A stretch of DNA of 64,000 nt from Noviherbaspirillum suwonense (GTDB lineage Bacteria; Pseudomonadota; Gammaproteobacteria; Burkholderiales; Burkholderiaceae_D). The translations under genes and the position numbers were made by a program. The stretch is taken from positions 248,001 to 312,000 of the forward strand of contig NZ_FXUL01000004.1 of assembly GCF_900182955.1 (NCBI RefSeq), in the 5' to 3' direction. Below, piece after piece: positions 44,507-53,424 of the stretch. The first letter of the stretch is position 1. Every line of letters begins with the position of its first letter. The notes beneath the pieces are model-generated. The model searched no databases, had not been told where the DNA came from, and saw only the letters and a program-made list of their open reading frames with translations.

Positions 44507-46497
44507 TGCGCAGCCTCCGCGCCTTGTTCACCTGCCGCAGCCTGCGCAGCCTCCTGGCCGTGCTGGCCTGCCTGCTCTGGTGGCAGCCTGCCTGGAGCTG
44601 CACCACCGGCGCATGCGTGACCGTGGGGCCGCGCCTGGCCAGCGTGGACATCGCCAAAAGCGCACTGCTCAATGCGCTCTACGGCAACCTGCTCGGCGGC
44701 AACCTGTCGCTGAGCGTCGCCGACTGGAACGCGCTGGCGCAGGGGGACGTGGGCCTGCTCGGCTTCCTGAACGCGCTGCAGGCGCGCACCGCGGTCGGCA
44801 CGCCGGACCAGGCGCTGGCGGCCAATGCCACCCTGGCGCAGCTGGCCGCGGCGCTGCAGGCAAGCGCGCAGGCCGACGCCAACGTCGCGCTGGCGAATGC
44901 CTATGCGTCGCTGGCGTCGCAGCTGGCTTTTGCCGGCGGCACGATACGCATGGCCGACCTGCTGCAGCTGAGCGTCCCGGCGGCGTCGCTTGCCGGCGCA
45001 CGGCTCAATGCGCTGGACCTGCTGGCCGGGCAGCTGCAGCTGTTCAACCATCGCAACCTGCTGACCACGCCGGCGCCCGTCGGCGTGTCGGCCAGCGCGC
45101 TCGGGCTGGGCGGCGTGCTCAACGGCATACAGCTGTACTCGCAGGTGATCGAGCCGCCGGTGATGGTGTGCGGGCCGAGCGGCACGCAATTCCACTCCGC
45201 CGCCATCCGCATCAAGCTCAAGCTCGACCTGGTCGCGCTGTCGCCGTCGACCGGGCTGCTGACCGCCATTCCCGGCGTGCTGGGCGCCTCGGTGCGCATC
45301 GCCAACCTCGATGTTTACGCCAGCGTGGCCCGCGCCGAGGGCGCCATCGACGGCATCGACGCGATCGGCAGGCTGGTCACGGTCAGGGCCACGCCCGGCG
45401 TGGCCGACCTCTACCTTGGTACATTCAGCGACAGCGTGTTCTTCAACCGGAGCCGGACGCTGAATGCCGCGATCGACCTGGGCTACGGCAACATCGGCAC
45501 CGTCAACATCAACGGCGCCGTCGTCGCGCTGGAGGCGCGCAGCGCCGTCATCGGCCAGGCGCCGCTGGGCGGCAGCGCCAGCTTTACCGGCCCGTTCCCG
45601 CAGAGCCGCACCTTCGGCAGCAGTTCCGCCGTTTTGGCCAGCGCGCTTTCCAGCCTGGTGTCGAACCTCGACATCCGGATGACGCCGTCGCTGGGCCTGC
45701 TCAACGCGGTGGTGTTGCCGGTGCTGAAGACCGTGGTCGCCGGCGCCTTGTCGCCGGTGTTGTCGAACGTGCTCTCCGGCGTGCTCGACCCGGTGCTGAA
45801 GCTGCTCGGCATCGGCATCGGCGAGGCGGTCGTCACCGTCAACGGGATTGCGCAAAGCTGCACGGTGTCGGGCACCGTCTACAACGACGCCAACCGCAAC
45901 GGCCGCTTCGATGCGGGCGAGAGCGGCACGAGGCAGGCGCTGTGGGCCAAGCTGGTCGCGGGCAACGCGGTCAGCGCCGTCGTCAGCGTCGACCCGAACA
46001 CCGGGGCGTACAGTTTCCCCAGCGTGCCTATGGGCAGCTACAGCCTGCTGCTCGATGTCGCCAGCGGCGCCGGCACCGCGCCGGCCGGCCCGCCCGGATG
46101 GGCCGGCACCGAAGCGCCGACGCTGCTGCGGACGGTCACGATTTCCACTGCGGACCTGGGCAGCCAGAACTTCGGGCTGTTTGGCGACAATACCGAGTTC
46201 ACGCTGGTCAAGACGGTCGACAAGACGACTGCGGCGCCGGGCGAAGTGCTGACCTATACGCTGAATTTCAAGAACAATGGGGCGGCCGGCGTCAATAATT
46301 TGAAGATCGAGGACAGCGTGCCGGCCTATACCGCCTTCCTCGACGCCGGCTGCGGCGCGATGCCGGCTGGCGTCAGCAGCTGCGCCGTCTCGGCCAGGCC
46401 GGACGCCAGGCAGGCGGGCCTGGTCCAGTGGACGATCAATGGCATGCTCGGCGCGGGCGCCGGCGGCACAGTCATATTGCGCGTGACGGTGAATTAG
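44506..46497 (+). CDS. Secreted protein with novel N-terminal domain, SdrD-B-like module and DUF11
   Basis: 663 residues; the start overlaps the previous stop (ATGA). The signal peptide (about 1-31) ends near AWS-C, so a lipoprotein is possible but the context is not a classical lipobox. Residues 32-440 form an Ala/Leu-rich domain I do not recognise (LLNALYGNLLGGNLSLSVADWNALAQGDVGLL and similar). This is followed by an SdrD-B/CnaB-like module (SGTVYNDANRNGRFDAGESG, about 455-545) and a DUF11 domain (ATPGEV-like TTAAPGEVLTYTLNFKNNGAAGVNNLKIEDSVP, about 565-663). It closes the exported-protein series. Confidence 0.75.
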   Translation: MRSLRALFTCRSLRSLLAVLACLLWWQPAWSCTTGACVTVGPRLASVDIAKSALLNALYGNLLGGNLSLSVADWNALAQGDVGLLGFLNALQARTAVGTPDQALAANATLAQLAAALQASAQADANVALANAYASLASQLAFAGGTIRMADLLQLSVPAASLAGARLNALDLLAGQLQLFNHRNLLTTPAPVGVSASALGLGGVLNGIQLYSQVIEPPVMVCGPSGTQFHSAAIRIKLKLDLVALSPSTGLLTAIPGVLGASVRIANLDVYASVARAEGAIDGIDAIGRLVTVRATPGVADLYLGTFSDSVFFNRSRTLNAAIDLGYGNIGTVNINGAVVALEARSAVIGQAPLGGSASFTGPFPQSRTFGSSSAVLASALSSLVSNLDIRMTPSLGLLNAVVLPVLKTVVAGALSPVLSNVLSGVLDPVLKLLGIGIGEAVVTVNGIAQSCTVSGTVYNDANRNGRFDAGESGTRQALWAKLVAGNAVSAVVSVDPNTGAYSFPSVPMGSYSLLLDVASGAGTAPAGPPGWAGTEAPTLLRTVTISTADLGSQNFGLFGDNTEFTLVKTVDKTTAAPGEVLTYTLNFKNNGAAGVNNLKIEDSVPAYTAFLDAGCGAMPAGVSSCAVSARPDARQAGLVQWTINGMLGAGAGGTVILRVTVN

Positions 46498-46609
46498 GAA
46501 TCGATTAAATACCTTTCTCTCCTTCCGGATTATTACCAAATGTTAACTTCATCGAAAAACGGGACTAAGGTAAGATCTTTTCCTGGAATTCAATATTCTT
46601 GGAGTGATC

Positions 46610-48172
46610 ATGTTGAAAGCGTCCACTCCTTCCGATGAAGCCGAGCGGCTGGAATCTCTCAGAAACCTTTCCATTCTCGATACGCCGCCGGAAGAACGGT
46701 TTGACCGCATTACCCGCCTGCTGGCGCATTTTTTCCAGATGCCCATTGCCGCGGTCAGCCTGATCGATTCGGACCGCGTCTGGTTAAAATCGAGGGTCGG
46801 CACGCATTTCGTGAACATCCCGCGCGAGAATTCATTTTGCGGGCATGTCATCGCCTCCGGTGAAATGATCGTGGTAAGCGACGTATTGGAAGATGAACGT
46901 TTCGCCGATAATCCCTATGTGCGAAATGCCCCGCATATCCGTTCCTATTTCGGCGTTACATTAATGGGCCCTGGCGGCCATCCGGTTGGCGCCTTATGCA
47001 TGGTCGACCAGAAACCCAGGCATTTATCCAGCGCGGACGCCAAGGCATTAATCAGCCTGGCCGCCATTGCCGGCAATGAATTGGCGGCCGTCGATCTCAA
47101 TCGCGCGGTCGCGGAACAGTCCCGCCGCGAAAAATGGGTGCGAATGCTGCTGAATCATTTACCCAGTGGCGTGATCCTGCTGGATGAATGCCGTGTCGTC
47201 GAATCCTATAATCCGGCCGCCGAACAGCTGTTCGGCGCTTCGCTGTCCGGACTCGTCGGCGCCGACGCCGGCACCTTGACGACCGACGACCTGTCGCGGT
47301 TTTCGAGCATGGGAATCGGCGACGACGGCAGTTACACGCAGGAAGCCACCGGGCGGCGCACCGACGGCAGCCTGTTCCCGATGGAGGTGTCGGTGACGCC
47401 GACGCACCTGGGCGGCAAGAAAAAATATGCGGTGATGGTGCGCGACATGACGGCGAAAAAAGCCGAGGAAGCGCGGCGGCAGGTGGGCGAGGAACGCAGG
47501 CAGAAATACTATTCCAGCGCCGCGCATGAATTGCGTTCGCCGCTCGGCAGTTTGTCGGGATTCGCCAATATGCTGGCGAAACGGCAATTGCCGGAAGAAA
47601 CGGTGCGCGAAATAGCCGGCATCATGAGCACCGAAACTGGCAGGCTGGTGAAACTCATCAATGAAATGCTCGATTTCGCCCGACTGGAAAATGGCGGCAC
47701 CGACGATTTCGACATTCGCCTGCAGGCGCTGGCGCCCGTTATCGAAACGACCCTGCAATCGCTCGGCGGCATCGAAGGCATCACCCGGGTGGTTTGCACG
47801 ATTGCGCCGGAAATGCCGGACGTCGCAATCGATGCGCGAAAAATGCAGCAGGCGCTGACCAATATTCTCGGCAATGCGATTAAATACTCGCCGGACGGCG
47901 GCAAAATAGACCTGATCGTGCAGACTGCAATGGCTGGAAATACCCGGGTCGCACAGATCGTGGTCAGGGATCGCGGCATCGGCATGACGCCGGCGCAGAA
48001 AGAGCGGATATTCGAGCCATTTTACCGGGCCCGGCAATTGGCTTCCGCCGAGGGCAATGGTCTTGGCATGGCAATTACCCAGGACCTGGTCAAATTGCAG
48101 CGCGGTTCGATCAGCGTCGAATCCGCCCTCGGGGAGGGCACCGAGATTACGATTTGCCTGCCATTGCAATGA
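46610..48172 (+). CDS. Cytosolic GAF-PAS histidine kinase
   Basis: 520 residues without membrane segments. A GAF domain occupies about 25-165 (LARRFFQMPIAAVSLIDSDRVWLKS-type start; FCGHVI, GVTLMGPGGHPVGALCMVD). A PAS domain follows at about 180-280 (GVILLDECRVVESYNPAAEQLFG). HisKA has His306 in AHELRSPL, and the HATPase has NILGNAIKYSPDG, DRGIGMT and GNGLGMAI. The start at 46610 has GGAG close by; a GTG at 46604 is possible. No response regulator is adjacent, so its output is unknown. Codon usage is slightly richer in A+T than its neighbours. Confidence 0.9.
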   Translation: MLKASTPSDEAERLESLRNLSILDTPPEERFDRITRLLAHFFQMPIAAVSLIDSDRVWLKSRVGTHFVNIPRENSFCGHVIASGEMIVVSDVLEDERFADNPYVRNAPHIRSYFGVTLMGPGGHPVGALCMVDQKPRHLSSADAKALISLAAIAGNELAAVDLNRAVAEQSRREKWVRMLLNHLPSGVILLDECRVVESYNPAAEQLFGASLSGLVGADAGTLTTDDLSRFSSMGIGDDGSYTQEATGRRTDGSLFPMEVSVTPTHLGGKKKYAVMVRDMTAKKAEEARRQVGEERRQKYYSSAAHELRSPLGSLSGFANMLAKRQLPEETVREIAGIMSTETGRLVKLINEMLDFARLENGGTDDFDIRLQALAPVIETTLQSLGGIEGITRVVCTIAPEMPDVAIDARKMQQALTNILGNAIKYSPDGGKIDLIVQTAMAGNTRVAQIVVRDRGIGMTPAQKERIFEPFYRARQLASAEGNGLGMAITQDLVKLQRGSISVESALGEGTEITICLPLQ

Positions 48173-48293
48173 ATTGAACGTTAACTTCATTTGCTGGCTT
48201 ATCGATTTTCCGGCTGCGAACCCGATTAATGTCGACGATATTGCATTAATCGATCCAGCGAATTAAAGATAAATGATGGCCGTTAAAACCGGC

Positions 48294-48324
48294 GGACGCC
48301 GCGGCGCCGCCGGCGTCCTCCTTT
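48294..48324 (+). terminator. Rho-independent terminator after the GAF-PAS kinase
   Basis: Stem GGACGCCG / CGGCGTCC (48294-48301 and 48311-48318) with a nine-base G+C-rich loop, followed by TCCTTTT. The rest of the 314-base gap before the GntR gene (48325-48486) holds no gene and must contain that gene's promoter. Confidence 0.7.
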
Positions 48325-48486
48325 TGCCCGTGCGGCTGCAAGGCATCGCTTCGGCTCGTCGCCCCGGGTGCGGCGCTGCACCATCAAAACATCTTGACCA
48401 ATTGTTATCTCGGTACGAATATCCGACAAACGGACAGCGTTGGTCCAGCCGCAGCACGAGGATGTCATTTTCCCAGGATGGAAAAA

Positions 48487-49278
48487 ATGAGCTCGACCGA
48501 TCCCGCAGTCAGCGCCAGCCCGCAGGCCGAACAGGTGTTCCGGCGCATGCGCATCGCGCCGGCCTACAAGGCGGTGTCGGCCGAGATCGAGCGCATCATC
48601 GTGTCGGGCGAACTGGAGCCCGGCGCGCCGCTGCCGACCGAACAGGAACTGGCGCAGCAGTTCGGCGTGAACCGCTCGACGCTGCGCGAAGCCATCCGCC
48701 AGGTCGAACAGGAAGGCTTGGTCGAGCGGAGGGAGGGGCGGCGCCTGTTCGTCGCGCTGCCCGGCCTGACCGACTTCGCGCCGCGGGCGATACGTTCGCT
48801 GGTGCTGCAGCAGGCGACATTCCACGAACTGTGGGAAGTCGCGGTGGTGCTGGAGCCGCTGGCGACGAGGCTGGCTGCGAAGGCGGCGCTGGACGATGAC
48901 CTCGGCGCGCTGGACCGCAACCTGGCGCGCATGGAGGAACTGGCGTCCGGCGGCCCGGGCGACGCCAGCAATGCCGCCCTGATCGAACTCGACGTCGAAT
49001 TCCATGCGATCGTGGCCCGCGCCAGCCGCAACCGCGCGCTGATGCTGGCGCGCGAGCCGGTCAGCCTGCTTTACAGCACCACGCTTTCCAAGATGCAGGT
49101 CGCCCTGCCGCAGATGCAGGTGCGCAATGCCGCGGCGCACCGCAAGATCCTCGACGCGCTGCGCGGCCGCGACGCCGACGGCGCTGAGCAGTGGATGCGC
49201 AAGCACATCATCGATTTCCAGCGCGGTTACGTGTTGGCACAACTGGACATGCATGTGCCGATATCGATAGCCGGATAA
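48487..49278 (+). CDS. GntR-family regulator, FadR (FCD) subfamily
   Basis: Transcription factor of 263 residues. The winged HTH at about 28-90 has SGELEPGAPLPTEQELAQQFGVNRSTLREAIRQVEQEGLVERREGR. The all-helical FCD ligand domain (about 105-250) has ELDVEFHAIVARASRN and AAHRKILDALRGRDADGAEQWMRKHI, with histidines that bind metal in this family. The start at 48487 follows AGGATGG at good distance; MEKMSS from 48478 is an alternative. It precedes the ABC importer operon by 23 bases and likely controls it in response to the transported acid or its CoA ester. Confidence 0.92.
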   Translation: MSSTDPAVSASPQAEQVFRRMRIAPAYKAVSAEIERIIVSGELEPGAPLPTEQELAQQFGVNRSTLREAIRQVEQEGLVERREGRRLFVALPGLTDFAPRAIRSLVLQQATFHELWEVAVVLEPLATRLAAKAALDDDLGALDRNLARMEELASGGPGDASNAALIELDVEFHAIVARASRNRALMLAREPVSLLYSTTLSKMQVALPQMQVRNAAAHRKILDALRGRDADGAEQWMRKHIIDFQRGYVLAQLDMHVPISIAG

Positions 49279-49301
49279 AAACCCCCTTGAAGGAGGAGAC
49301 C

Positions 49302-50654
49302 ATGAAAACAAAAAGCACGAGTCTGCAACCCGCGGCGAACCCGGCGAATTCCCGCCCGACACGGCTACGGGCGGTCGCATGCGCGGCGGCACTGACCGCG
49401 CTGGCCGCAATGGCGCCGGGACAGGCGCTGGCGCAGGAGACCTTCCGCATCGGCGTGGTCAGCTTCCTGTCCGGCCAGGCCGCGGAAAGCTTCGGCGTGC
49501 CCGCGGTCAATGGCGGCAAGGTGCTGATCGACGCCTTCAACAAGGGCGAGGCGCCGGCGCCGTACAACAAGGTCGGCTTCGGCGGCATGAAGATCGAGGC
49601 GGTGTATGTCGACGAGAACGGCGGCGCCACCAAGCAGGTGCAGGAACTGCGTAACCTGTACGACCGGGAGAAGGTCGACGCGGTGGTCGGCTATGTCGGC
49701 TCCGGCGACTGCCTGGCGGTCGCGCCGGTGGCCGAGGAAATGAAGCGCTTCCTGATCCTGTACGACTGCGGCACGCCCCGCATCTTCGAGGACGGCAAAT
49801 ACAATTACGTGTTCCGCACCGCGTCCCACGGCACGATGGACAACGTCGCGCTGGCGCGCTACCTGAAGCAGCGCAACGTCAAGGTCGGCACGATGAACCT
49901 GATCAACCAGGACTATGCGTGGGGCCAGGATTCGCGCAAGGACTTCGTGCTGGCGATGGAAAAGCTGTACCCGGACGCGAAGGTGCAGTCCGACCTGCTG
50001 CCCAAGTTCGGTTCGGGCCAGTACGGCACCGAGATCTCGCAGCTGATGAGCAAGCCGGCCGACCTGACGCATTCGAGCTTCTGGGGCGGCGACCTGCAGA
50101 GCTTCATCCTGCAGTCCGCGCCGCGCGGCCTGTTCAAGAAGTCGCAGGTGGTGCTGTCGGCCGCCGACCATGTGCTGCAGGGCCTGGGCGACAAGATGCC
50201 GGACGACGTGATCCTCGGCGCACGCGGCGCCTATGGCCTGATGGCGCCGAAGTCGGCGCTGAACGACTGGTGGTGGAGCATCTACCAGAAGGCGTACACG
50301 GTCTACCCGGTGCAGGCCCCGTACCGGATGGCGCAGGCGCTGCTGGGGCTAAAGCTGGCCGCCGAGAAGGCGATGGCCGCCAACGGCGGCAAGAAGCCGA
50401 CGCCCGAACAGCTGGCGGCGGCGCTCGCGGGCTCGTCGTGGGATGCGCCCGGCGGCAAGATCCGCATGGCGCTGGGCGACGGCCACCAGGCGATCCAGGA
50501 AACCGCGATCGGCCGCACCAAGTATGACGCCGCGAAGAAGATGGTGACGCTGCAGGACATCCAGCGCTTCCCGGCCGAATGCGTGAATCCGCCGGCCAAC
50601 ATGAAGTCGGAAGACTGGATCAAGGCCAACTTCGCGGGCGCGAAATGTGACTAG
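49302..50654 (+). CDS. Branched-chain-type ABC transporter substrate-binding protein
   Basis: Periplasmic receptor (450 aa) of the Leu/Ile/Val family. The signal peptide (about 1-45, cleavage near ALA-Q) is followed by TFRIGVVSFLSGQAAESFGVPAVNGGKVLIDAFN, typical of the Peripla_BP_6 fold. Its strong ribosome site (AAGGAGGAG) fits the high expression usual for receptors. The pocket context (no amino-acid-type YTS motif visible; ligase gene downstream) suggests an organic or aromatic acid rather than an amino acid, but the ligand is not determinable. A perfect hairpin separates it from the permease genes. Confidence 0.92.
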   Translation: MKTKSTSLQPAANPANSRPTRLRAVACAAALTALAAMAPGQALAQETFRIGVVSFLSGQAAESFGVPAVNGGKVLIDAFNKGEAPAPYNKVGFGGMKIEAVYVDENGGATKQVQELRNLYDREKVDAVVGYVGSGDCLAVAPVAEEMKRFLILYDCGTPRIFEDGKYNYVFRTASHGTMDNVALARYLKQRNVKVGTMNLINQDYAWGQDSRKDFVLAMEKLYPDAKVQSDLLPKFGSGQYGTEISQLMSKPADLTHSSFWGGDLQSFILQSAPRGLFKKSQVVLSAADHVLQGLGDKMPDDVILGARGAYGLMAPKSALNDWWWSIYQKAYTVYPVQAPYRMAQALLGLKLAAEKAMAANGGKKPTPEQLAAALAGSSWDAPGGKIRMALGDGHQAIQETAIGRTKYDAAKKMVTLQDIQRFPAECVNPPANMKSEDWIKANFAGAKCD

Positions 50655-50672
50655 CCGAACGGGCTGAAGTAA

Positions 50673-50716
50673 CCCCGCAGCCCCGCAGCCCCGCAGCCCG
50701 GCGCAGGCCGGGCTGC
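50673..50716 (+). promoter_or_regulatory. Intercistronic 8-bp tandem repeat and hairpin after the receptor gene
   Basis: Three tandem copies of CCCCGCAG (50673-50696) run into a perfect 10-bp stem GCAGCCCGGC / GCCGGGCTGC with a GCAG loop (50693-50716) and no T tract. Such hairpins between receptor and permease genes usually stabilise the receptor mRNA or reduce read-through into the membrane components. Confidence 0.65.
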
Positions 50717-50748
50717 GCTCATCCGCCATCCCGCACAGGAGAGCATTC

Positions 50749-51645
50749 ATGAATCAGTTGGTCACTATCCTGATCGACGGCATTACCTACGCGTCCTGGC
50801 TGTTCATCGTCGCGCTGGGCCTGACCCTGGTGTTCGGTGTGCTGAAGATCCTCAATATCGCCCACGGCAGCTTCTATGCGGTGGGCGCCTATGCCGCGGC
50901 CAGTTTCGTCGGCTGGTTCGGCACCATGCAGTTCGCGCCGTCGTGGTCGCTGGTGGCGATGCTGCTGGCCGCGGTGGCGGTGGCGGTGCTGGTTGCGCCG
51001 CTGTGCGAGCGCGCGCTGCTGCGGCCCTTCTATGGCCGCGACGAGGTGCTGCTGGTGCTGGTCACCTATGCGCTGTTCCTGATACTCGAAGACGTGACCA
51101 AGCTGGTCTGGGGCGTCAACCCGTACTACGTGACCGACCCGTACGCGCTGTTCGGCAATGTCGAGGTCGGCGCGCAGTCCTATGTCGGCTACGACTTCAT
51201 GCTGGTCGCCGTCGCGGTGGTGGTCGGCGTCGCCGTCTGGTGGGGCCTGAACCGGACGCGGCAGGGCAAGCTGGTGTTGGCCGTGATCCACAGCGAGGAA
51301 GTGGCGTCCAGCATGGGCGTGAACGTGTCCAAGGTCTACATGCTGGCCTTCGGCGTCGGCATCTTCCTGGCCGCGCTGGGCGGCGCGCTGACCGCGCCGA
51401 TGATCTCGGTGCAGCCGGGCGTCAGCGTCGGCGTGATCATCGTGTCCTTCGCGGTGGTCATCATCGGCGGGCTGGGCAGCATACCGGGCGCGGCGATCGG
51501 CGCGCTCATCGTCGGGCTGGCGCGTTCGCTGGCGGTCCATACCGCGCCGGTGGCCGAGCTGTTCTCGGTCTATATCGTGATGGCGGTGGTGCTGATGTTC
51601 CGGCCGCAGGGCCTGTTCCAGCGCATACAGGCAAGGAAGATCTGA
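50749..51645 (+). CDS. livH: Branched-chain-type ABC permease, LivH-like
   Basis: 298-residue inner-membrane permease with eight or nine helices, opening with LIDGITYASWLFIVALGLTLVFGVLKILNIAHGSFYAVGAY, the family signature. The second conserved patch IIGGLGSIPGAAIGALIVGLARS lies near the C-terminus. The symbol indicates the family, not substrate. Good ribosome site AGGAGAG. Followed after one base by the LivM-like gene. Confidence 0.93.
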   Translation: MNQLVTILIDGITYASWLFIVALGLTLVFGVLKILNIAHGSFYAVGAYAAASFVGWFGTMQFAPSWSLVAMLLAAVAVAVLVAPLCERALLRPFYGRDEVLLVLVTYALFLILEDVTKLVWGVNPYYVTDPYALFGNVEVGAQSYVGYDFMLVAVAVVVGVAVWWGLNRTRQGKLVLAVIHSEEVASSMGVNVSKVYMLAFGVGIFLAALGGALTAPMISVQPGVSVGVIIVSFAVVIIGGLGSIPGAAIGALIVGLARSLAVHTAPVAELFSVYIVMAVVLMFRPQGLFQRIQARKI

Positions 51646-51646
51646 C

Positions 51647-52645
51647 ATGCATGCAAACGTGATCCATCCCGTCGCCGTGCGGCCGCCGCTGGCGGCCAGC
51701 CGCACGCCCCGCATCCTCGCCGCCGGCGTCGCGCTGACCGCGCTGATCGCGGTCGCAGGCGCTTTCCTGCCCAAGTGGCTGACCTTCCTGCTGACCATGG
51801 CCGCCTCGCATGGCCTGGTATCGCTGGGCATCATCATGCTGATGCGGTGCGGCGTCGTTTCATTCGGCCAGGGCATGGTGTTCGCGCTGGGCGGCTATAC
51901 CGCGGCGCTGGCCTTCGGCAAGCTGGGGCTGACCGACGCGGTCGGCATGGCGCTGGCGGGCGGGCTGGTGGCCGCGCTGGTGGCGCTGCCGGTGGCAAGG
52001 CTGATCGCCGGCTACCGCGGCATCTTCTTCGCGATGCTGACGCTGGCGCTGTCGATGGTGCTGTACGGCGTGCTGGTCAAGACCGACGCGCTGGGCGGCT
52101 CCGACGGCTTCAACATGGGCCGGCCCACGCTGTTCGGGCAGGCGCTGCCCGACGCCAGCGCCGGCTACGTGCTCTTCGTCGTCACGATCGTGCTGTCCGG
52201 CCTGCTGGCGCTGGCCACGCGCATCTATTTCGACTCGACCCGCGGGCTGGTGTCGCTGGCGGTGCGCGAGAACGAGCTGCGGGTCGAGTATCTCGGCGGC
52301 TCGGTGCGCCAGGCGATGGCGACCAATTTCGTGCTCGCCGCCTTCGTCGGCGGCGTCGGCGGCGCGCTGACCGTGATGTCCCTCGGCCATATCGATCCGA
52401 ACTTCAGCTACTGGACCAGCTCCGGCGAGTTCGTGTTCGTCGCCATTCTCGGCGGCTATCACAGCGTGCTCGCGGTGTTCATCGCGTCGACCGTGCTGGA
52501 AATCGTCCGCTCGTTTTCCAGCCTGTATTTTCCGAACACCTGGCAGCTCGCGCTCGGCATCTTCCTGCTGCTGACCATCCGCTTCCTGCCCGGCGGCATC
52601 GGCTCGCTGTGGGCCGGCGGCAAGATCAGGACGGGGCGGCCATGA
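51647..52645 (+). CDS. livM: Branched-chain-type ABC permease, LivM-like
   Basis: 332 residues, about nine helices. Family motif ASHGLVSLGIIMLMRCGVVSFGQGMVFALGGYTAAL lies near residue 45, and RENELRVEYLGGSVRQAMATNFVLAAFVGGVGGAL past the middle. The motifs are standard for LivM. The stop overlaps the next start by four bases. Confidence 0.93.
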   Translation: MHANVIHPVAVRPPLAASRTPRILAAGVALTALIAVAGAFLPKWLTFLLTMAASHGLVSLGIIMLMRCGVVSFGQGMVFALGGYTAALAFGKLGLTDAVGMALAGGLVAALVALPVARLIAGYRGIFFAMLTLALSMVLYGVLVKTDALGGSDGFNMGRPTLFGQALPDASAGYVLFVVTIVLSGLLALATRIYFDSTRGLVSLAVRENELRVEYLGGSVRQAMATNFVLAAFVGGVGGALTVMSLGHIDPNFSYWTSSGEFVFVAILGGYHSVLAVFIASTVLEIVRSFSSLYFPNTWQLALGIFLLLTIRFLPGGIGSLWAGGKIRTGRP

Positions 52646-53412
52646 GCGCGCAAGCGATGCAGCGCACGGGGCCGGTGCTCCAGGCCAGCGGACTGCAGAA
52701 GCGCTTCGGCTCGGTGGTCGCGGCCAGCGACATGTCGCTCGGCGTGGCCGACGGCGAACGGGTCAGCCTGATCGGCAGCAACGGCGCCGGCAAGACCACC
52801 TTCGTCAACATGATCACCGGCTACATCAAGCCGGACGAGGGCAGCATCATGCTGGACGGCCGCGACATCACGCGGCTGGACCCGCGCGCGATCACGCGGC
52901 TGGGCGTGGCCCGCTCGTTCCAGATACCGCAGCTCTACCTCGGCCTGACCGTGCTCGACAACATGCTGGTGGCGACCGCCTGCCACGGCCGCAGCCTGTC
53001 GTTCTGGCGGCCCGCGCACCGGGCCGAGGCCATCGACCGCGCCAGCGCCCTGCTGGAACGTTTCGGCCTTGCCGCGCACATGGCGCGGCCCGTGTCCGAG
53101 CTTCCGGGCGGCGTGCGCAAGCTGCTCGACATCGCGATGGCCCTGACCGAGCAGCCGCGTCTGCTGCTGCTCGACGAGCCGACCAGCGGCGTCAGCGTCG
53201 AGGAAAAGTTTCCGATGATGGACACGGTGATGCAGGCATTGCAGCAGGAAGCGATGACGGTGCTGTTCGTCGAGCATGACATGGACATCGTCGAACGCTA
53301 TGCGAGCCGGGTGGTGGCCTTCTACAGCGGCCGCATCATCGCCGACGCCGCGCCGCAGGATGCGCTGCGAAACGACGAAGTGCGGCGCTATGTCACCGGC
53401 ACATTGCGCTGA
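52642..53412 (+). CDS. livG: Branched-chain-type ABC ATPase, LivG-like
   Basis: 256 residues: Walker A GSNGAGKTTF near residue 41, Walker B LLLLDEPTSGV, and H-loop VEHDMD. The ABC signature, normally LSYGQ in LivG, reads LPGGVRKLLDIAMAL, which keeps the glycines but replaces Ser and Gln. The inserted Q-loop region ARSFQIPQLYLGLTV is normal. Energises the LivH/LivM pair. Confidence 0.92.
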   Translation: MSAQAMQRTGPVLQASGLQKRFGSVVAASDMSLGVADGERVSLIGSNGAGKTTFVNMITGYIKPDEGSIMLDGRDITRLDPRAITRLGVARSFQIPQLYLGLTVLDNMLVATACHGRSLSFWRPAHRAEAIDRASALLERFGLAAHMARPVSELPGGVRKLLDIAMALTEQPRLLLLDEPTSGVSVEEKFPMMDTVMQALQQEAMTVLFVEHDMDIVERYASRVVAFYSGRIIADAAPQDALRNDEVRRYVTGTLR

Positions 53413-53424
53413 ACAGGGGGAAGC

